Below are positions 39,260 to 48,404 of a stretch of 64,000 bases of DNA, piece by piece (position 1 is the first letter of the stretch; each line of letters begins with the position of its first letter). The position numbers were made by a program, and so were the translations under genes. This DNA comes from Chloroflexota bacterium (GTDB taxonomy: Bacteria; Chloroflexota; Limnocylindria; Limnocylindrales; CSP1-4): assembly GCA_021802825.1 (NCBI GenBank), contig JAJZRG010000002.1, positions 156,740 through 220,739 of the forward strand, given 5' to 3'. Below the pieces are notes generated by a model. It did no database searches, had not been told where the DNA came from, and saw only the letters and a program-made list of their open reading frames with translations.

Positions 39260-39959
39260 ACGTCGACGAAGCCACGACGCTGCTGAGGACCGCGGGCTAT
39301 GAGCCGAAGGGCCCCACGCGCCTGAACAACGATACCGGCGAGCAACTCCGGGTCGCGGGGGCCGTCATCAACCTGTATGACAACGGGACCGTCCAGGTCC
39401 AAGGGAAGGTCGACGCGGCCGGCCCGTCAAGGCGGTCCTCGGGATCGAGGTCCGCACGACACCAAAGGCAGTGCGGGGTCGACCGACGAGGACACCGGCC
39501 AGCAACCGAGATGTCTTCGTGGTGTACGGCCACGACACCGATGCTCGCACGCAGCTCGAAGCGATGCTCTGGCGTTGGAATCTCGAGCCGCTCATTCTCG
39601 ATCAGCTCCCATCGGAGGGCGCGACGTTGATCGAGAAGCTCGAGAAATACGCGAACGATGACGTGCGGTTCGCGGTGGTGCTCGCGACGCCCGACGATGA
39701 GGGCAACGCCCGGGGCAAGGCCGATGAGCGAGAGTTCCGAGCGCGTCAGAATGTTGTCCTAGAGCTCGGCATCCTGCTCGCGAAGCTTGGGCGCCCGCGG
39801 GTCGCGATCCTCCTCAAGCAACAGGAGCAGATGGAGCGGCCCTCCGACCTGCACGGCGTCATCTACCTTGCCTTTGCCGATGACGTGGACGAGGTCAAGG
39901 TGACCCTCGCCAAGGAAATGGCGAAGCAGGGGATCGCGATCGACGTCGGGCGCTTGTAA
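39256..39959 (+). pseudogene. TIR-like nucleotide-binding (CAP12/Pycsar-type) effector, one frameshift
   Basis: GTG start coupled to the small gene upstream. An N-terminal segment of about 60 residues (DEATTLLRTAGYEPKG, later NLYDNGTVQVQGK) precedes a break near 39430, where one lost C moves the reading from DAAGP into VKAVLGIEVRTTP. The C-terminal TIR-like domain shows VFVVYGHD, LILDQLPSEGATLIEKLEKY (given in part), FAVVLATPDD and NVVLELG with the probable catalytic Glu. Proteins of this family degrade NAD in phage defence. The break would separate the two domains. Confidence 0.72.
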
Positions 39960-39979
39960 CCCGCGAACCCGGCCGCGGG
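39960..39979. terminator. GC hairpin after the TIR-like gene
   Basis: CCCGCG and CGCGGG form a 6-bp stem around an 8-nt loop, directly after the TAA stop. No T-run. A weak candidate for an intrinsic terminator in a GC-rich genome. Confidence 0.3.
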
Positions 39980-40106
39980 TGCCGCTAGGTTGCCCGGTGG
40001 TCGAGCCCCCGGCTGCGCTGCCACACATCCCTCGGTGCAGGTGTTGAGTTCGCCCTTGCAAGCGCCGCCGCCGCTCCAGTTCGGCATGCTCCTGGTAGTG
40101 GGCAAC

Positions 40107-40289
40107 CTAGGGTCCGTAGAGCGCATTTCGGACGGGAGCGTTCGTCTGCGGGTACGAGCCCTCAAGCGGATCGCCCAGCCGATCAGCGGACGGGAAGAAG
40201 AGGGCGCCCCTAGAGAGGATCGAGACAAACTTGGGCAAGTCCATGTAGCGCCAGATCGGGATCACCGCGTCGGCTGGTGCCTGGAACAC
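40107..40289 (-). pseudogene. N-terminal fragment of a DUF2971-like protein
   Basis: 60 codons reading VIPIWRYMDLPKFVSIL, then RGALFFPSADRLGDPLEGS. This is the start of DUF2971 family proteins (normally 200-300 aa), found near defence and mobile genes. The frame stops after YGP, and I find no continuation, so it is a remnant. The surrounding 40.0-41.2 kb shows other decayed coding segments. Confidence 0.5.
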
Positions 40290-40671
40290 GGGATGTGGCG
40301 AACATCTTCGTGCCCCCCTCGAAGGTCAATGCGCTGAGCGCGCCAACCATTCTGGCGGAGCGGTACCGTCTTGTGGGAGGCGCGGACGCGTCCCGCAGCG
40401 ACCATGCCGCCAAGACGCGGACAAACTCGTGGTCCTTGGAGGAGTGCGGAAGGAAGAGGTACGGACTCCTCTTGCTTCCACCCTGAGCCTTCCTCATGCC
40501 CATCCTGGCAAGCCTCCCCTCCGCTTCACGCAGGCGCTACGGTAGCCCCCGACCCGGCTAGGAATGGGCATGGGAGCGCTTGGCGTCAGTACAGGCATTC
40601 TGTATCAGCCTACTCGCACGAGGGCGGCGAGGACAGCCCGGGCGGATCAACGCCAGCCGCCCGCGATCGGC

Positions 40672-41010
40672 TCATGGTGTGGTGCCGGCCGGCGGGTCCG
40701 TGTCGCTGAGCCTGTCTCGCACCCAGCCTACGGCGACGCTGAGCGCTCGCTCGCCCTCGCCGAGCTTCTCGAGCGCCACGGCCCTGGCCGGCTCGACGAG
40801 GTCGGCGATCAGCTGATCGGCGCGAACGGCGGCGGCCTCGGCATCACGGGGCGCGGCAGGGGGATGCCGTCGAGTTCGGCCACGCCATGCCTCGCGGCGC
40901 GACTGCGCAGCTCGTCGATCGCGACCTCACCCTGCGCGGTCCGGTCGCCTCGGGGGAGACTCCGCGCACTGGGGCACGCTTCCGTGAGCGCGCCTGACAT
41001 CCACCTTCGA
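40672..41010 (-). pseudogene. Remnant of a helical protein
   Basis: Two adjoining frames each look coding: VAIDELRSRAARHGVAELDG upstream, and, after a shift near the C5 run (about 40860), ADQLIADLVEPARAVALEKL and ALSVAVGWVRDRL to a stop at 40672. Joined they would give a helical protein of about 110 aa. No family recognised. It is a plausible broken gene just before virB4. Confidence 0.3.
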
Positions 41011-41219
41011 CTGGAGATCGAGCTCCGCCTGAGGCGCATCACCGCCCGATGGCCGGGCCGCTTGCAGCGCCGCGCCGCCCGATGCCGGCCCTGGAGGGAC
41101 AAGTCAGTGACGGCCCCCTGCGGCGACTTGCTGCAGTACACATTGGCGTACACGGGCGCCCTTGAACGTCCCTGCCGGGTGCGTGATCGTCGACGCATGC
41201 AGCACAGCGACCGCACGCC

Positions 41220-43424
41220 ATGACCAGAGCCCTCCTGCCCAAGCGGCGGGGTCTCGCCGGCTCACGGAGCGACGACAGCGGACCCGCCGCCGAACGAGAT
41301 GCGGCCGAGATCCCATTGGTCGCGGGCACCCGGGTCACGGGCGTCGAACTCCTCCCGATCAGCATCGAGCTGATGGCCGAGACCGAGCGCGAGGGCGCGC
41401 TCGACTCACTCGCCGAGCTGTACGACGCGGTCGGCCGGCCGTTCCAGCTGCTCTCGGTCCCGGCGGACCGCGACCCCTCCGAGCACCTGGACCTCATGGC
41501 GGCCAGCGTCGAGGGCCGGAAGGCCGCCCGAGCCCTCGACGCGTACGCCGCGCTGTATCGCGAGATCGCGGCCGCGCCGCGCCGGCGGCTGCGCCGGACG
41601 TACCTGCTCGTCGACACGGCGTCGGAGGTCGAGGCGGGGCGCGTCCGGGAGGCGCTTTCCCGGAGCGCGCTGGAGGCCGGGGTCGAGGTCCGCCCGGTCG
41701 AGGCCGACGAGGTCACGGGGCTCCTGGCGGGGATCGCCGGGTCGGACGCGCCGCTGAGGGTGGGGCCCTCGATCGTCACCGGCGACCATCTGCTGTGCGC
41801 CGTCGTCCCGTCGCCGCGCTGGCCGGCGCAGGTCGAGCCCGGCTGGCTCGCGCGCCTGCTCGCAGTCGAGGGGGTCGGCGCGGTCTCCATGCGCGTGCGG
41901 CCGCTCGGGCGCGCCGAGGCGATGGCGCTCATGACGACGCGGCTCCGCCAGGCCCGCGCCGCCGACCGGCTCGCGTCCGAGCGGGGCGAGCTCCTCGACG
42001 TCGAGCGCGAGCGGGTGGGCGAGACCGCCATGGCCGCCCGCCGCTCCGTCCAGGCCGGCCGCGGCCGCGTCTACCTCGTCGACACCGTGCTCCTGGTCGA
42101 GGCCAGCGATCCCGCCGAGCTCGCGGGACGGCTCGAGGCGGTCCGGCTCGAGGGCCGCGCGACCGGCCTGGAGCTGGACGTCGCCACCTTCCGGCAGGCT
42201 GGCGGCCTCCGCTCTGTGCTCCCGGGCCCGGCGCCGCGCCCGCTCGCCGAGCGCAACCTCGACTCGGGCTCGCTCGCGGCGAGCCTGCTCCACGTCGCGT
42301 CCGACCTGTACGAGCCGTCGGGGCACCTGTACGGACGCTCGCGCACCGGTGGCGAGCCGATCGTCCTCGACCGCTTCGCGCACGCGAGCCACAACGCGAT
42401 CGTCCTCGGCCAGACCGGAACCGGCAAGACGATGCTCACCGGGGCCGAGATGGGCCGCTGCCTGGCCCGCGGGATCCGGGTCCTCGCGGTCGACCCCCTC
42501 GGCGACTACCGCCGGCTCGCGGCCGAGCACGGCGGGGCGTACCTCGAGCTGGGGGGCCCGGGCGTCGCGCTCAACCCCTTCGCGTTCACCGGCGCCGCGG
42601 CCGACGGCGCGCTCACGGCGAAGATCGCCTCGCTCACGCGCCTGGTCGCCGCGATGGCGGGCGGGCTGACGCGCGACGAGCGCCCGCCGCTCGACCGGGC
42701 CCTGCGGGCGGTGTACGAGGACGCCGGGATCGGCCCGGACCCGGCCTCGCTCGGCCGGGAGCCGCCCGCGCTCGCCGGACTCGTCGACCGGCTCGGGGGG
42801 ACCGCGGACGGCGTGGCGCTCGCGCGCCGCCTCGAGCGCTGGGCGACGGGGTCGCTCGGGCACCTGTTCGCCGGGGGCGCGGCGCTGCCGCTCGACCGGC
42901 GGCTCGTCGTGGTCGGGCTCGCGGCGCTCTCGGACCCCGAGGTGCGCGCGGTCGCCCAGCTCGCCGCCCTGGGCATGCTCTGGGACGCGGTGCGCCGCGA
43001 CCTCGCGCCCAAGCTCGTGGTGGTCGACGAGGCCTGGAAGGTGATGCGCCAGCCCGCGGGGGCCGAGTTCGTCGAGGAGCTCGCCCGCTCCGCCCGCCAC
43101 TACGGGGCGGGCCTGCAGCTCGCGACCCAGGACATCGTGGAGTTCCTGCGGTCCGACTTCGGCGAGTCCATCGTCAAGCAGTCCGACATCCGGGTGCTCC
43201 TGGGGCAGACGCCCGAGGGCGCCGACGCGCTCGCGCGGTACTTCGACCTCACGCCCGCCGAGCGCCGCTCGCTGGTCCACGCGCGGCCGGGGGAGGGCCT
43301 CCTGTTCGTCGGGCGGAGCCACGTCGCGTTCGAGGCGGTGGTGTCCCGGCGCGAGTACGCGGCGCTCACGACGCGACCCTCGGACCTGCTCGCGATCGGG
43401 GCCGGGCGCGCGGGCGGCGGGTGA
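41220..43424 (+). CDS. VirB4-like conjugation ATPase
   Basis: 734 aa. The N-terminal 330 residues form the alpha/beta VirB4 membrane-proximal domain. The ATPase domain has GQTGTGKT (Walker A, about residue 396) and KLVVVDEAWK (Walker B, about 598), followed by LQLATQDIVEFL and the DIRVLLGQTPEGAD segment typical of VirB4/TraC. VirB4 is the universal ATPase of conjugative type IV secretion. PrgI, which normally sits beside VirB4, is instead fused to TadZ at 544-1968, about 39 kb away. GTGA overlap with the hydrolase gene. Confidence 0.9.
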   Translation: MTRALLPKRRGLAGSRSDDSGPAAERDAAEIPLVAGTRVTGVELLPISIELMAETEREGALDSLAELYDAVGRPFQLLSVPADRDPSEHLDLMAASVEGRKAARALDAYAALYREIAAAPRRRLRRTYLLVDTASEVEAGRVREALSRSALEAGVEVRPVEADEVTGLLAGIAGSDAPLRVGPSIVTGDHLLCAVVPSPRWPAQVEPGWLARLLAVEGVGAVSMRVRPLGRAEAMALMTTRLRQARAADRLASERGELLDVERERVGETAMAARRSVQAGRGRVYLVDTVLLVEASDPAELAGRLEAVRLEGRATGLELDVATFRQAGGLRSVLPGPAPRPLAERNLDSGSLAASLLHVASDLYEPSGHLYGRSRTGGEPIVLDRFAHASHNAIVLGQTGTGKTMLTGAEMGRCLARGIRVLAVDPLGDYRRLAAEHGGAYLELGGPGVALNPFAFTGAAADGALTAKIASLTRLVAAMAGGLTRDERPPLDRALRAVYEDAGIGPDPASLGREPPALAGLVDRLGGTADGVALARRLERWATGSLGHLFAGGAALPLDRRLVVVGLAALSDPEVRAVAQLAALGMLWDAVRRDLAPKLVVVDEAWKVMRQPAGAEFVEELARSARHYGAGLQLATQDIVEFLRSDFGESIVKQSDIRVLLGQTPEGADALARYFDLTPAERRSLVHARPGEGLLFVGRSHVAFEAVVSRREYAALTTRPSDLLAIGAGRAGGG

Positions 43425-44368
43425 GCGGCGGGCCGGGCCGGGCGCTGGGCTGCGGCTGCCTCGGGCTCGCGGCGGCCCTGGCGCTCGCGGTCGCCGTCGG
43501 CGGCGCGGGCGCGCTCGCGGGCGTCTGGGCCGTCGGGGCGACGCAGGCGTCGGGCGGCTCAGCCGACGTCGCCGGCATCCCGCCCGCGTACCTCGCGCTG
43601 TACCAGGGGGCCGCGGCGCGCTTCGCGATCGACTGGGAGGTGCTCGCGGCGGTCGGGCGGGTCGAGACGGACCACGGCCGCAACGCCAACGGCTGCGCGC
43701 CCAACTCGGCCGGCGCCCGGGGCCCCATGCAGTTCCTGCCCGCGACCTTCGCCCATGCCGCCAGGCTCGCGGGGCTGCTCGATCCCGACATCTGCGACCC
43801 GGCGGACGCGATCCCGGCCGCGGCCGCGTACCTCGCCTCCAACGGCGCCCCCGCTGACTGGCGGCGCGCCCTGTACCGCTACAACCCGGCCGACTGGTAC
43901 CCGCCGCTGGTGATGGGCTGGGCCGCCCGATACGGGTACGGCGCCGCGGGGGCCGTCGTCTGGCCGCTCGACGGGCGGCTCACCCAGCCCTTCGGCCCGA
44001 CCGGCCTTTCGCTCGAGCCCCCGCGCTGCTGGGCGGGCCGCTGCTACGCCCACTTCCACGACGGGATCGACCTCGCGGCGCCGCTCGGGACGCCCGTCCG
44101 CGCGATGGCCGCCGGCCGGGTGGTGCTCGCGGGGCGCGTCGCCGACGGCGCGGTGGTGGTGGAGGTCGACCACGGCGCGGGCGTGCTCACGCTGTACGGG
44201 CACCTGCAGGTGCGGCTCGCGGTCGCCGTCGGCGACCCGGTCGCGGCGGGGCAGGTGATCGGGTCGGAGGGCCTCACCGGCAACACGACCGGGCCGCACC
44301 TCCACTTCGAGGTCTGGAGCGCGGGGGTCCCGGTCGACCCGCTCTCCGTCCTCCCGGCCCGGCCGTGA
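43421..44368 (+). CDS. Bifunctional peptidoglycan hydrolase: lytic transglycosylase plus M23 peptidase
   Basis: 315 aa, GTG start overlapping virB4. An N-terminal transmembrane anchor (about 8-38) is followed by a transglycosylase domain (VGRVETDHGR with the catalytic Glu, GARGPMQFLPATF, ALYRYNPADWY) and an M23 zinc endopeptidase (HFHDGIDLAAPLGTPV supplying H and D, GPHLHFEV supplying HxH). All zinc ligands are present. T4SS of Gram-positive elements use such VirB1-like enzymes to open the cell wall. The anchor places both domains outside the membrane. Confidence 0.9.
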   Translation: MSGGPGRALGCGCLGLAAALALAVAVGGAGALAGVWAVGATQASGGSADVAGIPPAYLALYQGAAARFAIDWEVLAAVGRVETDHGRNANGCAPNSAGARGPMQFLPATFAHAARLAGLLDPDICDPADAIPAAAAYLASNGAPADWRRALYRYNPADWYPPLVMGWAARYGYGAAGAVVWPLDGRLTQPFGPTGLSLEPPRCWAGRCYAHFHDGIDLAAPLGTPVRAMAAGRVVLAGRVADGAVVVEVDHGAGVLTLYGHLQVRLAVAVGDPVAAGQVIGSEGLTGNTTGPHLHFEVWSAGVPVDPLSVLPARP

Positions 44369-46731
44369 CGCCCGCGGCCGGCCCGCTCCTCCACGCGCTC
44401 GCCGCGGCGGCGCCGCCGGCGCTCCTGCTGCTCGGGGCGCTGGTGCTGCTCGCAATCGGAGCCCGCGCCGTCCCGGCCCTCCGCCAGCGCGGGTACGACC
44501 GCGCCGCCGAGCGGGAGCGGGTGCGGCTGGTGGTCGAGCTGCCCGCGCGGGCGGAGGCCGGCCCCGACCCGGCCGCCCTCGTCCGCGCCCTCCACCCCCG
44601 CGTCCGGCGCGGGATGGGCCGCTGGGGCGTGGGCTGGCCCGCGGTCGAGCTGCGGGTCGCCTGGCGGGACGGCGCGCTCGCCTGGGAGGTCGACGCGGAC
44701 GGGCACGGCGCCGCGCTCGCCGTCACCGCGCTGCGGGCCCTGTACCCGGGCGCCGCGGTCGCGCGCGCCCCGGCCGTCGACCGCCCGGCCGCCGCGGTGG
44801 CCGTCGGGTCCCTCTCGGGGCCGCCGGGCTGGCCGCTGCGGGCGCCGGAGCCCGGGGAGCCCGCCGCAGTCGCGGCCCTGGCGGCGGCGCTCGGCCACGC
44901 GCCCGCGGGCGCCGAGGTCCGGCTGCGGTGCATCGCGCGCCCGGTGCCGCCCGGGGCATGGCGCCGCCACGCCGCGCCCGGCGATGCGTCTGCCCGGCCG
45001 TCGGTCGCGGGCATGGTCGGCGGGGCGGTCGTCGACGCGCTGCTGTTCCGCCCGACGGCGTCCCCGCCACCGTCGGGGCCGCCCCGCCAGGCCCCCGCCG
45101 AGCGCGACGCGGAGGCCCGCCGCCGCCGGGGGGTCGTGGGCTTCGACGTGGAGCTCCGGCTCGAGGTGGCGGGGATCTCGCCGGCCGCCGCCGAGGCGCT
45201 GCTCTGGCGGCTGGCCCCCTTCAGCGCCGGGCTCGACGACGGGCGCGCGTCGGTCGCCTGGGCGATCCGCCGTGGCGCGACTGCTGCGGGTCCGGCTGTC
45301 CGGCTCGCCGACTGGGAGCTCGCCGCGCTCTGGTCGCTCCCCGACGCCGCCCTCGACCGGGCGGGGTTCCCGCGGTCCCGGCCGCTCGGCGCCGCCCCGC
45401 CCGCCCTGCCCGGGGGCGCCGGCCTCGTCCTCGGCACGAGCCGCGGCGGGCCGCTCGCGCTGCCGGCCGACGCGCTCGCCCGCCACCTCGCGGTGTTCGG
45501 GTCGACGGGCTCGGGCAAGAGCACGCTGCTGCTCAACCTCGTCGGCGCGCTCGCGGGGGCCGGGGTCGGCGCGACCGTCGTCGACCCCCACGGCGACCTC
45601 ACCGCCGACATCCTCGCGCGCCTGCCGGCGGCCGCCGCGCCGCGCGTCCACGTCCTCCGGCTCGCCGACCGCGAGCGTCCGCGCGGGTTCAACTTCCTCG
45701 AGCGCCGCTCGCCCGACGAGGCGCACCTCGTCGCGTCGGAGTTCGTCGAGCTGTTCGAGGACCTGTGGCCGCGGTTCTGCGGCCCCAAGATGCAGCACTA
45801 CCTCCGCCACGCGCTGCTCACGCTGCTCTCGGGCCCGGAGCCCGGCACGATCATCGAGCTCACCCGGATCCTCACCGACGACGCCTTCCGCGCGCCGTAC
45901 GTCGCGGCGCTCGACGACCCGCTGGTCGCCGCCTTCTGGGCCAACGAGTGGCCGGGCCCCCGGGAGCGCGAGCGCGACAGCTCGATCAAGGCCGTGCTCA
46001 ACAAGCTCGGCGCGTTCGTCACCTACGCCTCGATCCGGAGCGTCGTCGGCCAGGGCGTGTCCACGGTCCGGCCGCGCGCGATCATGGACGCCGGGCACGT
46101 CCTGCTCGTCGACCTCTCGGGCGTCGGCGGCGACAACGCCAACCTGTTCGGCGCGATGCTCATCAGCCGGTACCTGATCGACGCGACCGGGCGCCAGGGG
46201 ACGCCCCGCGACGAGCGACGCCAGCACGTCCTCGTGGTCGACGAGGCGCAGCGCTTCGACACCCGCGCGATGGGGCGGATCGCGGTCGAGGGGCGCAAGT
46301 TCGGCCTGGCGCTCGCGCTCGCGTCGCAGTCGCTGGGCGGCCTCGGGGAGCGGCTGCGCGACACCGTGCTCACCAACGCCGCGTCGATCGCGCTCCTGGC
46401 GCCCGGCGCCGACGACGCGCGCGGCCTGGCGCGGCTCGTGGCCCCCGTGCCGGTCGACGAGCTCGCCTCGATGCGCCGCTTCGAGGTCCTCCTGCGGACC
46501 CCCGCGCCCGACGGCCGGCCCGCGGTGTACGGCGGCACGGTCAGCCCGCCGGGCCCCGCCGACCCCGCCGCCGCGGCCGCGATCATCGCCCGCAGCGACG
46601 CCCGGGACGCCCGCCCGGCCGACGAGGTCCGCGCCGAGGTCGCCTGGCGTTCGCGTCCGATCCCCAAGCCAGAGGCGCAGGCCCAGGCGGATGCCACCAG
46701 CGACGCGTCACGGCGCGGGCACCAGACGTGA
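44365..46731 (+). CDS. VirD4/TraD-like coupling ATPase
   Basis: 788 aa, GTG start overlapping the hydrolase gene. A transmembrane helix (about 12-33) and a long N-terminal region precede the RecA-type motor with GSTGSGKST (Walker A, about residue 379) and HVLVVDEAQRF (Walker B, about 621). VDPHGDL and the RKFGLALALASQSL segment are typical of DUF87/TraD coupling proteins that bring relaxase-bound DNA to the channel. It lacks a classic all-alpha domain that I can point to. Its position between VirB4/hydrolase and the relaxase supports the coupling role. Confidence 0.85.
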   Translation: MTPAAGPLLHALAAAAPPALLLLGALVLLAIGARAVPALRQRGYDRAAERERVRLVVELPARAEAGPDPAALVRALHPRVRRGMGRWGVGWPAVELRVAWRDGALAWEVDADGHGAALAVTALRALYPGAAVARAPAVDRPAAAVAVGSLSGPPGWPLRAPEPGEPAAVAALAAALGHAPAGAEVRLRCIARPVPPGAWRRHAAPGDASARPSVAGMVGGAVVDALLFRPTASPPPSGPPRQAPAERDAEARRRRGVVGFDVELRLEVAGISPAAAEALLWRLAPFSAGLDDGRASVAWAIRRGATAAGPAVRLADWELAALWSLPDAALDRAGFPRSRPLGAAPPALPGGAGLVLGTSRGGPLALPADALARHLAVFGSTGSGKSTLLLNLVGALAGAGVGATVVDPHGDLTADILARLPAAAAPRVHVLRLADRERPRGFNFLERRSPDEAHLVASEFVELFEDLWPRFCGPKMQHYLRHALLTLLSGPEPGTIIELTRILTDDAFRAPYVAALDDPLVAAFWANEWPGPRERERDSSIKAVLNKLGAFVTYASIRSVVGQGVSTVRPRAIMDAGHVLLVDLSGVGGDNANLFGAMLISRYLIDATGRQGTPRDERRQHVLVVDEAQRFDTRAMGRIAVEGRKFGLALALASQSLGGLGERLRDTVLTNAASIALLAPGADDARGLARLVAPVPVDELASMRRFEVLLRTPAPDGRPAVYGGTVSPPGPADPAAAAAIIARSDARDARPADEVRAEVAWRSRPIPKPEAQAQADATSDASRRGHQT

Positions 46732-46843
46732 CCCGCCCGCGGGCCCGGTGCGCCAGCCGGGGCGCCAGACGGGGCGCCGGGGCGCCCCTCCGATCGCCCC
46801 GCCGTCGTGCTCAGGACGATGGGCCCCGGCCGCGGGACCTCAC

Positions 46844-47731
46844 ATGAGCCAGCACCGTGGACAGCCGATCGCGGGCTCACGCACGCTCGGGGTCGACCTC
46901 GACGCCCTGTCGATCGCGGACAAGGCGGCCCTGCGCCTCCTCGTCCGGGCCGATGCCGCCACCGCCTCGCAGCTCGCCCGCCTCGTCTACCGCAGGGAGC
47001 GGACCGCCCAGGACCGGCTGCTCGCCCTCTGGCGGGCCGGCGCGCTCGAGCGGGCCACCGACCCGCGATCCGGCCGCGGCACCGCTGCCTACGCGTACCG
47101 GACGAGCCAGGCGACCCGCTCCCGCCTCGGCATCCGCGAGCCCCGCGCCAGCAGCCTGTACCTGCGCCACACGCTCGACATCGTCGAGACCGTCTGCGCG
47201 CTGGCCGTCCCGGACGGCCCCGACGCGCCACGCCCGGTCCAGGCTTGGCTCACCGAGCGCATGAGCGCCGACCTGCCGGGCCGCGGCATCCGACCCGACA
47301 GCGTCATCGCCCTGCAGGTGGGCGGGCGCTCATGCGTCCTGTGCATCGAGATGGACGAGGGGACCCAGCATGCCCCGGTCATCCGCGCCCGCCTCGCCGC
47401 CTATGGTCGATGGCTGCCCGCGCGCGCCGGCTGGCACCTGCTGTTCGTCATCCAGAGCGAGCAGCGTGCCCGGTGGCTCCGGCGCCTGGGGTCCTGGCAT
47501 GGCCCGGCGTCGCTTGGGGGCCGGTCGTGGGTCGTGCGGCTCGCCGACCTCAGCGCCCGTGGCCTCGACGCACCGGCGGCGCCCGTCGTCGGCCGGGAGG
47601 ACGTCGTGCCGCTGGGCGGCCTTGCCCGGGACCCTGCTCGCCGCGGCTCGACCGCACCCGTGGGATCGGAGGCCTGGAGCGAACTCCTCGGCTCGGGCGG
47701 CGGGGAGGACCTGAGCCGGTCATTGGGATGA
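46844..47731 (+). CDS. Replication-relaxase family protein
   Basis: 295 aa from ATG 46844. A winged-helix N-terminus (LSIADKAALRLLVRADAAT, then SQLARLVY and RTAQDRLLALWRAGALER) is followed by a nuclease-like domain (YLRHTLDIVETVCAL, PDSVIALQVGG, VLCIEMDEGTQ). This is the Replic_Relax plan found on actinobacterial and Chloroflexota conjugative elements, where it acts at the origin of transfer or replication. It ends the T4SS gene set. A gap of about 110 bp separates it from the coupling ATPase. Confidence 0.8.
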   Translation: MSQHRGQPIAGSRTLGVDLDALSIADKAALRLLVRADAATASQLARLVYRRERTAQDRLLALWRAGALERATDPRSGRGTAAYAYRTSQATRSRLGIREPRASSLYLRHTLDIVETVCALAVPDGPDAPRPVQAWLTERMSADLPGRGIRPDSVIALQVGGRSCVLCIEMDEGTQHAPVIRARLAAYGRWLPARAGWHLLFVIQSEQRARWLRRLGSWHGPASLGGRSWVVRLADLSARGLDAPAAPVVGREDVVPLGGLARDPARRGSTAPVGSEAWSELLGSGGGEDLSRSLG

Positions 47732-48289
47732 CCTCGCCCGGTCCGGCACCAGCGAGGAGCCGGCGCCCGTCCGGCGCGGGAACGAGGGCGCGCTGCCGCC
47801 GTCGGGGGTCCACGACGGTCGGCCGAACCGCGACTCGGTGCGGACGGCGGCGGGCGCCTTGCGAGCGCCTCGTCGCAGGTGCCCGAGCATCACCTCCCCG
47901 GTCGCGGCTCGCGCGCGTGGACGGCGGCGATGGGAGCCGTTGGGCACCAGCCGATCGACGGTCCGGCGTCACACCGCCAGCGCCCGCGCGACAAGGTCGA
48001 GGGTGAGGAGGACTACCACGCGCTGCCTCCTCGGCGGGACGACTCGTGGCTGGCTCGACCGTACGGGACTGAAGGACGGCGCAATGCGACCATTGCTGCG
48101 CGCATCCCGGGAGCGGGCTTCACACGGCGCTCCGCACAGGACCGTCGTCGAGGGGTCGTGCCGACGGTCGTGGCCGAAGGGCATCGCGGGTGCGGCGGGT
48201 CGCGGTCATGCAGCAAGAGTAGATTCGCCCGAGGGCGCCGACCGCCGTGCCGGTCTGGGGACCCGCCGCGCGGGCCAGCATGGGGGCTA

Positions 48290-48301
48290 GAACACATGTT
48301 C
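48290..48301. promoter_or_regulatory. LexA-type SOS box (GAACACATGTTC)
   Basis: GAAC-ACAT-GTTC matches the Gram-positive LexA/DinR consensus GAAC-N4-GTTC. It directly abuts a TATAAT hexamer at 48302-48307, so bound LexA would block RNA polymerase. It is the only AT-leaning spot in this part of the window. The two genes that follow should be induced by DNA damage. Confidence 0.65.
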
Positions 48302-48307
48302 TATAAT
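48302..48307 (+). promoter_or_regulatory. Consensus -10 box TATAAT
   Basis: A perfect -10 hexamer right after the SOS box. No good -35 is seen at 17 bp, which suggests dependence on the -10 alone or on an activator. Transcription would begin near 48314, leaving a leader of about 90 nt before the TTG start at 48405. Confidence 0.55.
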
Positions 48308-48404
48308 GGGGAACGTCCACGAAGTGACGGCCGCCCTGTGGACAGCCGCCGCCGGCCGGTGACGGCTCGCCTGTCACGGACGGTGGACAAGTAGGGGGCG
48401 GCAC

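Larger units (their letters stand above)
39980..41219. other. 1.2-kb zone of decayed sequence at the island edge
   Basis: Apart from the DUF2971-like and helical-protein remnants there is no intact gene. The region lies where the cargo island meets the resumed T4SS operon, so it may hold the second junction of the insertion. I did not find a clean copy of the left junction sequence (8640-8800) here. Confidence 0.4.
47732..48404. other. 670-bp non-coding region after the relaxase gene
   Basis: No supported gene. It holds an inverted repeat GAGGAGG/CCTCCTC with a 14-nt spacer (48005-48032) and, near the right end, the SOS-type box and TATAAT noted separately. Because it adjoins the relaxase gene it is a candidate place for an origin of transfer, but no nick-site motif is recognisable. 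Confidence 0.4.

Noticed and set aside
41145-41170. Similarity to 51276-51300 (GGCGTACAC ... CTTGAAC)
   Set aside because: Two short identities with different spacing and no extension on either side; too weak to call attachment sites.
44365-46731. Reading the coupling ATPase as a HerA-type DNA translocase of a defence system
   Set aside because: The N-terminal transmembrane helix and the adjacent VirB4, hydrolase and relaxase genes fit a conjugation coupling protein better.
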